Source of the DNA: Rostratula benghalensis
Taxonomy: Eukaryota; Chordata; Aves; Charadriiformes; Rostratulidae
NCBI GenBank assembly: GCA_013399305.1
Contig: VXAI01000193.1
Location: 62,001 to 126,000, forward strand
Direction of reading: 5' to 3'
DNA length: 64,000 bases
The position numbers and the translations under genes were made by a program. Below are positions 24,671-35,607 of this stretch, piece by piece. Position 1 is the first letter of the stretch, and each line of letters starts with the position of its first letter. The notes beneath the pieces were generated by a model, which was not told the DNA's origin, did no database searches, and saw only the letters and a program-made list of their open reading frames with translations.

Positions 24671-25680
24671 TTAAGAAAGGATCCTCCCTCTCCCAACCCG
24701 CCAAAGAAGACAAATCCACAGTGAATGAACGAGCACTCGCTTGGGTTTCAAACTCCTGCTCTGTTGGAAGGAAGAAGTGACTCAAGTTTTGCATAGAGAG
24801 ATGTTGCTCAAAGTCCTGCTTCACTTAGTTACAATAGGCGTTTCATTATTTTCGTTTTGTTTGTGTTACTGGAGGCACAGGTTCATCTCACTAACTGCTT
24901 TTGTGTTTATGTTTTCTTTTCGTATAGCAACTACTGTCAACTATTTCCAAATAATTTGATTTTGGGCGTACCTTTTCTCTGTAAAGAGAAAAATCCCTTA
25001 GGTTTCCATTCCTTCTCTGATGATGATTGATTTGAGAGGAGAGATTCTTGACATTTAAACAGAAGGATGACTTTAAGAAGGATGAACTTGGAAAAAATTT
25101 CAAAGGAGAAAAGGTCCCCCTCGTCTGCCCTATCATTTGGAATTGGTTTTCCTTTTGTTGTCCAGGAATGCTGTTGGGACCAAAGAGGGGGGTGTTACCA
25201 TTAGCAAAAAATCAAGGAAAGCTGAGAGTTTCACTTGCAAATTTTTTTTTAAGATCTTTCAAAAGTCTTTTTCAACAGTCTTGTCAAAAGTCACAGGTGC
25301 TGGTATATGGCAAGAGGAAATAAAAATACCCTTAAGAGAGAACATAGCTTGTGCAAAAGTGTGTCACTGAGAGTGAAGTGTAAGTAGTGGCCATGAGAAG
25401 TTGTACTCTGATTATTTTGGCTGAGGTAATGTGATGTGTGTTTCCTAGCCAGAATTTACACTGGAATGCACAGCAGCACGATGCAGAGGCCTGTATCCAC
25501 TTTGGGAAGTACCTTCCTTCGGGAAAGAATTCAGTGTTTACCCGTCCTGTCTCAAATCCGAACTCCACGGTTTAACTGGCAATAATACAAATATTCACAG
25601 CTGTATAAAAAATGTTATTTAGTTCACAACAGTAGCCATGGTTACCTGCATACTTCCATTGCCTTATTCATGTGTAATTC

Positions 25681-25715
25681 TCTTCTTTTTTTTTTTCTTT
25701 TTTTTTTTTTTTTTC
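25681..25715. repeat. T-rich tract
   Basis: About 35 bp of T interrupted by a few C. No retroposon body was seen in either orientation next to it. Confidence 0.85.
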
Positions 25716-26294
25716 TGGAAATACCATTGCCATGTAATATAATGCTGTACAGCCTCTTGGTAGTTTTTACAGTGTAAGGAAGAATATTTTGCAGTGAACC
25801 TGAAAGCATATTATATCGAATTGGCTTGTAGATGGAAGATCCCACCTATAGATTGCTAGGCAGAGAAGGGCGAGTCTGAACACTATGTGACTGCAATGTC
25901 AGAATATAAATAGGAATATGTAAAATTCCTTGGCATTAAAATGTCTCTGACAGTGTTTTAACTGCACAATATTTAAATAGAACTAGTCCCTGCTTGGTCC
26001 CCTCACAGGTGACACAGACCAGGCAGTTCCTGTCACTACATGTTAAAATAGCAAATTATTCTCGATGATTCTTGCAGGAAATGGGAGCTCCAGCAATCCC
26101 ACCGTGTCAGAAGGGTAGAAAAGTGCTGTAATTTTACTCCTCTCTCACCTCACCTCACTTTTTGTCTGTATAACTCAGTGCAGATGTGATGTACCTGAAA
26201 ATCTCATGTTTTCTTTATGTCTGTGGAAACCAGTCTCTTTAGCATTACCGTACCAGAACTCCTATCCTTCACTAAGGAAAGAAAATAGTACTTA

Positions 26295-26612
26295 ATCATA
26301 GAATTGCAAAATGGGTTGGGGTGGAACAAACCTTAAAGATCACCCGGTTCCAACACCCCTGCTGTGGACAGGGACACCTCCCACCAGACCAGGTTGCTCC
26401 AAGCCCCATCCAGCCTGGCCTTGAACACCTCCAGGGATGGGGAAGCCACAGCTTCTCTGGGTAACCTCTTCCAGTGTCTCACCACCCTCACAGGAAAGAA
26501 TTTCTTCCTAAGATGTCATCTAAATCTCCCCTCTTTCAGTTTAAAACCATTACCCCTCGTCCTATCGCCCCACTCCCTGATAAAGAGTCCCTCCCTTTCC
26601 AGGTATCTCAGA
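26295..26612 (-). mobile_element. CR1 LINE, 5'-truncated 3' fragment
   Basis: Starts ATCATAGAATTGCAAAATGG and runs through AGGGACACCTCCCACCAGAC, CTTGAACACCTCCAGGGATG, GGAAAGAATTTCTTCC and CCCCTCGTCCTATCGCC to AAAGAGTCCCTCCCTTTCC. About 318 bp, antisense to AIG1, 3' end intact, same lineage as the copy at 15657. It carries small internal changes such as GGGTAACCTCTTCC. Confidence 0.95.
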
Positions 26613-29600
26613 TGACTTTACAAACAGATTAATTAAGCTCTACAAGAGTGTTAAAGACATTTTACTTAGGAGGCTTATACATGCTTTTTTTAATTGAGGG
26701 GTGTGACATTCGTTCTGAAGGATTAAAATCATGTATCTTGGTTTAAATTAACAATAGCAGCAAAAGGAATAAAGGGTATTTGCTTCTTTAATCTGGCTAG
26801 TTTGCCTGAACTCTTTCAGTATGAGGTTTGTTACTGCTGCTGCAGAAAACTTACTGGACTAAATATAAAATCTGTATTTAATGGTCTTGTTCCGTGGCAT
26901 TTTCAAGTAAACAGTGAAATCTAGGAATATTATTGCTGTCGCATAGAGATTGAACTGAATTCCTGAAATGAAATTTAAAAATTACTGGTGTAACCTTATG
27001 AAACCTTGTTGAAAGCTTGACAGATTTTTAATATACTCCCCAGACCTGTTTTCGGTGCGTCTCCCACGGCAAGAAGGAAGATGGCATTAAGATGAATATT
27101 GCTATAGCGAAGCCGGCTGTTACCACAGTCTGGCTTCTGTTACTGCCGGGGCGCTGCCAGCTCGGAGCTATTTATAGGCATTAGCCTATATCTACCCCTG
27201 CACACCCCATCTACGGCTCCCTTCAGAAGCAGTTGTGTTTCTGAAGAAGTTGGTCTGAGGTTTCAAGCTTTATCCTGCGTTTCAGAGGCCGGTGCCTTCA
27301 GCTGTCCTTATCCCCAATTAGCAGGAATCTGGCAGGCAGCGTCTCCCAGCCAGAGCTCTTGCATCAGCTTTCCTGCACTGGCCTAGAAGGCTCAGTTGCG
27401 ATGTCTTCAGTCTTCAAAGATCGTTTCTTACAGCACAGGACTCCCTCCATCGTCTTAAAACTTTCATGTCTTTTCCTCCTTCAGTGAGAATGAAATGCAA
27501 AACTCTTCAAAACAGACACTCGGTTCCATTTCGTTAAAGCTACAACGTGTCTCAGTTAAAAACCAAAAAGAAAAAAGGTCCCTCTTTGTCAGAGATTGCA
27601 GGCAAACCTTTGGTTTTCTCCTGTTTTGGTGGTGTGTATGGTTTGTAGAAGATAGGAAAACTGTTCTCCTTCATTTTCCTGAGTTACCTGATGATGAATG
27701 CTGGGCATTCATCGGGTCACCCTCAAAGATATCACTGAAGTTTGCTGTGCCACAACATGGCTGGAGCCTCCTATGGTCTGCAGCATCCTTCATGCCTATG
27801 TACACCCATCCATAAATTAGATTCACCCGAGTGCACCCTCTCTGTGTCCACACACCTTTATCTACGACACATCCCAAAATGTGGAGCATCCTCGGGGTGC
27901 ATCTTGTCTCCTGCCACCTGACGCAGCGCAATGCCGTAGGAACGTGGGCAGCGAGAGGTTCTGAGGGCTGATAAATCTGCAGCGATGGGCTCAAAGAGAA
28001 ATTAAGCTGAGAAAGTGAGATAAGGGAACGAGTATCTGACTGATAAAAACCTCATTCTCACATTCTCAGTTCTAAAGGTTATTTTTCTGCCACATGGTTT
28101 AGGCTCATGGGTGATCTCATGGGGGAGGGGTTTCCCTGCATGAACAGAGCAGAAAGCATTCTGCAAGTATTAAATGGGTTCTTTTTCCTGCTAGTGGTGA
28201 TTTTTAAATAAATGCCTTTATAGTGGCTTGGTTTCTTCAGTTACTTGTGGTAGTTTACTTTTGAAGAGCGTTTAACTCATCTTTCTTGCTTTCACCTCAG
28301 AGGAGCTTGGATGTCAAGCAAAGGTATTTGCAGAAGTGGTTTTGCGCCAAATAAGGCTTTTATAAATTCATAACTGGCTCTTCTGGAAAGGTAGTAAATT
28401 TTACTGTCCAGGACTTGGGTAATTTCTCCTCCATGTTCACAACTTAAAACCATTTTCCCAGCTCCACTCAGCACTCACCCTGTGTTATTTATCCGGTTTC
28501 TCCTGTTCTGCAGTTCCAAAAAATGCGTATATGTATCTTTTTCCTTCCTGCAGTTGTTTGTCCCTTGAAGATTGGAAGCATTGCATTCAGTTTCTGCTAA
28601 TAGAATTCTTCCCATGGCAGCAAATTATGACTCTGCAAAACCAGTGGTTCCTGTGAGCTGTTGCTATCCAAGGGGAAGTTGCAGCTTCACAGCATCAATT
28701 TTGAGTTTTAGCTGGGACTTCCGCCACTCATAAGTACTTAAGCTCGCCTAAACAGAGGAGATGTCATGCTTAAATTATTTTCAGCTTTTGACCTTTTCAG
28801 TTCTGAACTTCCAACCACTAAAACATGAGATTTCCCTAGTATTTATTTCAGAGGACAGGTCGAGGGGAAATGTCAATGTGAAGAGGAAGACAGAATAAAG
28901 TCCCCCATACAGTATTATTTTGGTATCCAGTGTTCAGTTAATACAAATAAATCAGTTTTACTAGAATTTGTTGGAGTGATTTTGCTGCTAAAACTCAGAC
29001 CACATGGGAAACAGTTAACAACCTCCAGATGTGAAACAGAAAGGACCATCAGCAGCACAGAAAATTGGTATTTTTCTCAGCGAGGAGGGCTACTGCAGCT
29101 GGGATTTGCCGAGCTGCAAGGGGAAGGCAGCTGCTCTGAGGGCATGAGAGAGTCAACAATCTTCTTCCTCCTGCTATGTTCATGGCAGGGCATTTACCCA
29201 ACCTCATGTCCTGTCATCCTGATGATGATGACATGCAGGGAAGGAGCTGATGAGCTGCCCGGGGAGAACCATGCTGAGCTGAGTAGCACACACCTCCAGC
29301 CAGGGATGGATGTTTACCTGTTGTCAGTGCTTGGGGAAACACCACGTGGGGAGGCATCTAGATGAGCTGTGTGTTGAGTGAAGCCTCATGGGACCAAAAC
29401 GAACCCAGAATCTTCTGTCCTTTTGCAAGTCTACCCACAGGGAAGCCTGGGATGGCATTTGGCACTCTCTCAGTTTTCATGTCTTTAAATCTGGCCATGT
29501 AGAGGTTCTGTAGGGAAACTAGATGCTGGGACAAGGAGTGGGTTGGAATCTTCCTGCTCACCAGATACTCTGTGACTTAACTGCATTTCTTTCATCATAA

Positions 29601-31349
29601 CCTTTTCCACCTTGCTGATGGAGAAACCAGATGATGATGGTACACAGATGCTTTTTCAGAAAATGTTAGGGACCTGTTGACTTGTTAGGAGATATACTCG
29701 ACGAGATATACTGCTTTTAAAAAGCCTCATGTGTACTTGGGATGGTCCCTACTCAAGTTCAGGGCAAATGAATGGGCATAAAAATATGTTCACCACCAAA
29801 GAGCCTAAGGTGCAGTGCAGAAAGCTGTACTTAGGACATATTATTATAGACATGTTGTCAGGGAGTATTCCTGCTGCACGATGTTCTGAAAACATCTCTG
29901 CTTGCCTCAAGGGAATGCCCGTCTGCCCTTCTTATGATCCATGGGAAAAAAAAAAAAAAGCCCTTGTGGTAAAGGCAAATGGAGAGTTTCCAGTGTCTAA
30001 TGTCCATCCTGTTTTCGTTCCTATGCAGTAACTGACGTGATGTGTTTGTGAGAATCATACTGGTGCACAATAGAGGGGGAAGAAGGAGAGTTTTTTAACT
30101 TTCAAGGTCCTGTGATTACAGAAAGACTTAACTTTAAGGGCACTGTTATCATCCTAAAAGTTTCTGCTTTGCATTTAATACGCCTTGTGAAATGTTTACC
30201 GTGTTTTATAGTTTCTATGCTGAAGCTGCAATACTGCTTACATCCCACCCCCAGTGCCTCTTTCCAAATGCTCTTCCCATCGAGCTGGGCATTATTCTTT
30301 CAAGGAACTGTCCACCCCCAGAAAATAATGACATGGGGCACTCTCAGGAGCTCTCTTGTGGAATAAGTTGCCTGTGCTAGCACAGCTCATGCACTACTCC
30401 TTCATACTGAGTACTCTCTGTACGTCACCTCAGTGAAACATATAGGCAAACCCTGAGCATCTTACGCTGGTGCCAGTATTTTTGGGCTGTTCACCAGGTT
30501 TCGGTGGTCTTCAGTGTAAGCCTGCAAGTATTAACGTGAATGGTCAGGATTAAAAATATCAGAGGCTCAGAAATATGGAAGTTGGGAATTTTGCCTTGGG
30601 AGTTTAATCCTTAGGGCCTCAGTTCTAAGCTGTTCTTCACATTGTGGCGGATTGGAAAACCTTTTTTTTTTTATTGAATAAAAGCTGAGATTTTCAAGTA
30701 ATCATGTACATTGAGGATCTGATACCTTAAAAAAAGGGGAGGGACATCAGCTATCCTCAGAATAGACTGTCTCAGTAAGTGCAGCCTGATATGAAGGAGT
30801 TTGTACTTGAAAGTTTAGCTTACATTTGTTTTTTTTACCATTGTCTTTCTTACCTGTCTTGAGTTCTCTTTGTAATGTAAAAGTCCTTAAGATACTTTCA
30901 AAAGTGTTCTTCTACAGTTATGTTTCTGGAGAAATTGTAAATCTTTTCTTCCATATTAATTTCTTCCCAGCACCTACCATTTTGGATCAGATTGTCACAA
31001 GTGAAGTAAACATCTGAGTTTTTCTTTTGGTCTGCACTTTTACTTCAATGCTTCTTCACAGCATTAATTCAGTCCTGTGGTGTGAGTCCTTTTGAAAAAC
31101 ATTCTTCCCTCAGGACCACATTCTGTCTTTTTTGCTCGTGGTGTGCTTTTCTTGTCGGTGTAGAGCTCTGCTGAGAAACTAAGGGTTTCACTGTCTTACA
31201 CTCTACTTTCTGTAAAGTCAAACCACGTGGTGGCAACCATGAACTTTATTTGCCCTTCCTTGCACATCCAATACACATTTTTACTACCTTGTTTATTATT
31301 CTACGCTTTAGGTGCCAAGCACAGAAAGCAGCATGACCACATCACTCCT
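26613..31349 (+). other. Intron 3 segment, mostly unassigned
   Basis: 4.7 kb between CR1 copies. The only notable part is a locally GC-richer patch near 27050-27180, ending in a perfect MEF2-type motif. The rest is AT-rich sequence with an A15 run near 29945 and no recognised gene or repeat family. Confidence 0.55.
27168..27177. promoter_or_regulatory. Candidate MEF2-type site CTATTTATAG
   Basis: Exact match to the MEF2 consensus YTA(A/T)4TAR. It lies directly after a short GC-rich, CpG-containing stretch (GCCGGGGCGCTGCCAGCTCG, 27145-27164). It could equally be read as a TATA-like element. A single 10-base match is weak evidence, and no neighbouring muscle-type motifs were established. Confidence 0.25.
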
Positions 31350-31843
31350 TTTGCAGTCCAGTACTGGGCTCCCCAGTTCAAGAAGGACAGGGAACTGCTG
31401 GAGAGGGTACAGCAGAGGGCTACAAAGATAATGAGGGACCAGAACATCTCTCTTATGAGGAAAGGGTGAGGGACTTGGATCATTTCAGTCTGGAGAAGAC
31501 TGAGGGGGGACCTCAGTGATACCTATAAACACTTAAAGGGTGGGTGTCAAGAGGAAGGGGCCAGTCTTTTTTCAGTGGTGCCCAGTGAGAGGACAAGAGG
31601 AAATGGGCACAAACTTGAACATAAGAAGTTCCATCTAAACCTGAGGAGGAACTTCTTCACTTTGAGGGTGGCAGAGCCCTGGAACAGGCTGCTCAGAGAG
31701 GTGCAGGAGTTTCCGTTTCTCGAGACATTCAAAATCCACCTGGACACGTTCCTACACAACCTGCTCTGGGTGGATCTGCTTTGACAAGAGGGTTGGAGTG
31801 GATGATCTCCGGAGGTCTATTCCAACCCCATATCGTTCTGTGT
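31350..31843 (+). mobile_element. CR1 LINE 3' fragment with decayed ORF2 C-terminus
   Basis: About 490 bp, in the same direction as AIG1. The left part still reads as the C-terminal end of CR1 ORF2 ([19 protein letters not shown]). It is followed by TCTGGAGAAGACTGAGGGGG, AACATAAGAAGTTCCATC, GAGGGTGGCAGAGCCCTGGA and CAAAATCCACCTGGACACG, ending CCAACCCCATATCGTTCTG. It is of the same CR1 lineage as 62059-62670 and distinct from the 'CCATGGGCAGGGACACC' lineage. The reading frame is broken, so there is no active element. Confidence 0.95.
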
Positions 31844-32609
31844 GAATTTTCTTGGTTTGGTTCATGCTGAGAAAAAGAGAGAAGTCACCAAGCAGGTGCT
31901 AGAAGTTTGATGGAAGGGAATGCAGGCTGTCCTTCAGGAGCATTTGATCTCCAGCCATGACCAGTGAGCATGTCTTGAGCCCTCCTTGGTGCTCCAGAAG
32001 AAGAGAATCCATAATACAATTTGCCTTGAAAGACCACATCCAGCATGAGTACCTTATGCCCATCTATCCTGTGGTAGGGGTAGTCACCATGGCCGACAGT
32101 GTCCTGGCACTGTCTGGTACAGCTCTTGTGCCAATGTAGTTATTGGTCCTGAAGGCAGCATGGCCAGTGCTGGGCCCCAGGGGTCAGGCCTTGCCCCCAG
32201 TCAGGCTTTTTCCAGGGGGCTGAGGTGGCTCTGGCAAGAACACCTTGGGTGCTATTTCAGAAATCCCTGCACCACGTGCCAGGACATGGCACAAACGTGC
32301 CTCCCACCTCCTTATCTGCAAAAGCACGGTAGGGTGGCTGCCTTGCTGGGTCGGAGAAAGGAATATATATAGGGAAAATACCTGTGTGGTGTTTTGCAGA
32401 AAGATACAACTTTATTCTACGCTAACCAGGCATCAGCCAGCTCTGAGGCAGGAGCAGGTTTGTTAGGTTGGATTGTACACTGCGCTAACCACAGGTACAT
32501 GGCTCCTGGTTCCTTGTTGGCATGGATCCATCCAGGCTCAGAAACAGAGTGAGTTCTCACCCCCTGACAAAATACCACATGGACAAACCCAGACATTTGT
32601 GGCATTTAA

Positions 32610-32925
32610 GGTCTGAAAAGAGTATTAGATCATTTTGTCTGACCTCCTGTTTAACACAGGCCATAACATTTCACTTGCACCTGAAGTGAGCCCAGTAATT
32701 TCTGTTTCGCTGAAGTTTATCTCCCAGAAAGGCATTTGGTCATGATCTAAAGAGATAAAAAATCTTCTGTTTTCCTTAGCAGCTTGCTCCTGTCGTTACT
32801 CATTGTCACTGCTAATTCTTTTCCAAATTTCTAACTTGTCTGACTTCAGTTTGTTGTGCTTTCCACTGCTGTGTTAAAGAGCCCTTTATTTCTTGTTTTG
32901 TATCACTATTTTCCATAGGGGGAGA
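32610..32925 (-). mobile_element. Ancient CR1-like LINE remnant
   Basis: The + strand shows, in order, TTAGATCATTTTGTCTGACC, TCCTGTTTAACACAGGCC, CCAGAAAGGCATTTGGTC, AATTCTTTTCCAAATTTC, TAACTTGTCTGACTTCAG and TGTGTTAAAGAGCCCTTTAT. This is the pattern of an old amniote CR1-type family that is common in turtles and crocodilians and persists as relics in birds. It is strongly diverged, with a central deletion. The assignment is by remembered consensus order. Confidence 0.6.
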
Positions 32926-33607
32926 GATCTTGTGAGCGGCTTCTTTTTGGATAAACCGATCGAGTTAAGATCCCTCACAGTCTGACCTCAGGAGATGCTC
33001 TGCAGTCTCCCAGTAAGACTGGTGGCTCTTCCTGCCCCTGTTCCAACACCCTCTTTTAAAAGGGGGCACCTGAGCAGTCAGCGTGCTGTGACCGACAGGG
33101 ATCCTTGGCTCTGGCATCCCCTCGCATTTCATTTTGGTCATCCCTAGCAAATCAGCGCAAAGGACAGCCACCACCTGCCTTTCACAGAGCACAGCAGGGT
33201 TTATTGTAGGAAGAAAGCCTGAGAGAGAGAGAAAATACACTGCCTACAATAAACTGTTGTCACCTGCTTGTCCCAGCTGAGTGCCTGGAGCACTTCAACC
33301 ACTTACCCTGCTATTAGAGACAGATGTGAGCTTGTCACTTGTTAATGCCACTTTGTTTCTGGGTATGGTGCCCTGGCCTTGGACTCATTCTAAAGCCCCT
33401 CCACACACACACCTTCCCCCGTCCCTTATTCTTCTTGCATTCAAAAAAGGTTTTCCCCAGGAAGGGGAGCAAGTTCTGCAGCTTACCTTGCCTGACTGGA
33501 AGCTTGCATTAAGTATTATTATCTTTTTCCTGCGCAGCCTCAAATAAGCCAAGCTTTGTTTTGCTCTTATTTGGGTGGAAAGACAGAGCTTACCAAAGAT
33601 AGATTGT

Positions 33608-33622
33608 GTATATATATATATT
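33608..33622. repeat. Short (TA)n run
   Basis: Seven to eight TA dinucleotides. Simple repeat only. Confidence 0.75.
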
Positions 33623-34699
33623 TTGTATAAATCTCATAAATGCAGCACGGGTAGGGCTTTCCAAGGTCTCACATCTGACCGATCACTGCTATACAGACAT
33701 CCAGCAGTCTGCATGGCCATTATTCACCAGTTCTTCATATATCTATAGATTGTACTTGATACCAAAAATTGTTATGTTATGGGGTTTTGTTTGTTTTTTT
33801 TTGTTGGGTTGCTTTGGGTTTTTTTCATTATTTTGTACTAATATAGCTTACTTCTATATCTATTTAAAACATTTTAAATCTGGAAGTCACAATTCATTCA
33901 GAGTTAGTTCCAACCTGAACAGCATCTTCCTGTGGTATTTCATGGTTGCACTTGTCCCCAAACTGGTCAGTCTGAGAAGAGGAAAAACTGCATTATGAGA
34001 GGTGTGGTCTAGCCAGAAAATCAGTCCACAGCCTTGAAAACTGAAATTGTGCTTGAAAACTAAAATTCCCCCAAGGCTACCTTCTTCCTGAGGGCTGCTG
34101 CTGGGAGAAGGCAAAATGACCCAAGTGCAGCCATGCTGAATTAGCCCAATGGATCTTTTAGATTGTTTATGAGCATGGAAAAATTTTGTGAAATCAAAAA
34201 TGGCAAAGTGCCAGTTATACCCAAACTGATTTCTGTCAAAATACCAGTCTGAAAGAAATCTTCTAACTCCAACTTACCACTTTGTGACTATTTTAACTGC
34301 GATGCTTTTTTAGCCTTAGTATTGAGGCTTTGTATCTTGAGGCTTTATTTTGGTAGCATACTGTAGAATTTCTTGGCAGCCTTTAATTGCTGTTTTAAGG
34401 CAGATAAACACTTTCTGCAGCACCTTGCAGTCTCAAGGTAGTTCCTGAAGATAGCTGGGAAGTACAGAAGGGATGACGTTAAATAAGCCGATCACAGTAA
34501 ATTGGTTACCAGTTGTGACCTGGAATTTTGGATGGAGTATGTTTCTAAATCCCAAATTGGGGAAAAGATGGTTGGGGAGTTGCTTCAGAAATGAAGGGGT
34601 CTAAAACGTTGCCTGAATTTAAGATGTGCTGGGAAGTTAATTTGGCTGCCTTGTAAGCTTTCCAGGAGCTAGGGTGAGAAAATCGCTCACAGGTCATTA

Positions 34700-34958
34700 G
34701 TGATAGAACAAGAGGGAATGGCTTCAAGCTACAACAGGGTAGGTTTAGGCTGAACATTAGGAAAGAATTCTTCCCAGAGTGGTCAGACACTGGAATGGGC
34801 TGCCCAAGGAGGTGGTTGCGTCCCCATCCCTGAATGTGTTTAAGAGTCATTGAGATGTGGTGTTGGGGGATCTGGTGTAGGGGAGAACTTTGTAGAGTAG
34901 GGCTGATGGTTGGACTTGATGATCCCAAGGGTTTCTTCCAACCTGAATGATTCTATGA
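34700..34958 (+). mobile_element. CR1 LINE 3' fragment, divergent lineage
   Basis: About 260 bp. It reads AGGGAATGGCTTCAAGCTAC, GGCTGAACATTAGGAAAG, ATGGGCTGCCCAAGGAGG, GATGGTTGGACTTGATGATC and CTTCCAACCTGAATGATTCT, ending ATG. The conserved TGCCCAAGGAGGTGG and the ATTCTATG terminus identify CR1. The 3' untranslated part differs from both other lineages here, so it is a third subfamily. The left border is approximate. Confidence 0.85.
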
Positions 34959-35576
34959 AAATCCAGTTGTAAAGATGGATTGGGAAATTGCCCCTGCACG
35001 ATGGTCTGTAGTTCAGCCGTACCACACTGGGCTCAGTGCCACACGCGTGTTAGAAAAGAATGGTTTCCTTCAACTGCAGGAAAAAATGCTGTGACCTGTG
35101 CACCATGGGCAATCAGCAGGGGCCCTTCTGGCCTGAAGTGAGTCAATCTGCAAGGTGTTAGTGCTGCTGCCTGGCAAAGGATAGGTATAGGTATATACTT
35201 GCCCATATTTAAACCCTTAGAGCTCCCCCATGTTCCTATGTGTTGGATCTCACACTGGTTTGCAGTATCCAATTCTCATCCTTCTTGAGGATGTGCCCAG
35301 AGCTGTGGTGCAGCCATGCCATTCTGTTTGGATGGAAGGGTGGGTAGGTAGCTGAGGGCATTCATGAACCTAATTAATTTCCTCATTGACTCTGCATTAA
35401 CCTTTGAATCCATTACCACTCTTGTTTTTCTTTTCCTGCATGTTACAGGCCAGTCTTCCCTGCAGGCTTTGCCTGTCAAGTCATTTTCCAAACAAACAGT
35501 ACAGCTTCTCTCTGAAGAGGGATTTCTCACCAGAGCTTTCATGGCAAAGTAACAAAAAACTAAAACGCTTTTAGTA

Positions 35577-35581
<5 letters not shown>

Positions 35582-35607
<26 letters not shown>
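35582..35607. repeat. A26 homopolymer
   Basis: The longest A run in the window. No LINE, SINE or processed gene copy was recognised immediately upstream. Confidence 0.9.
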
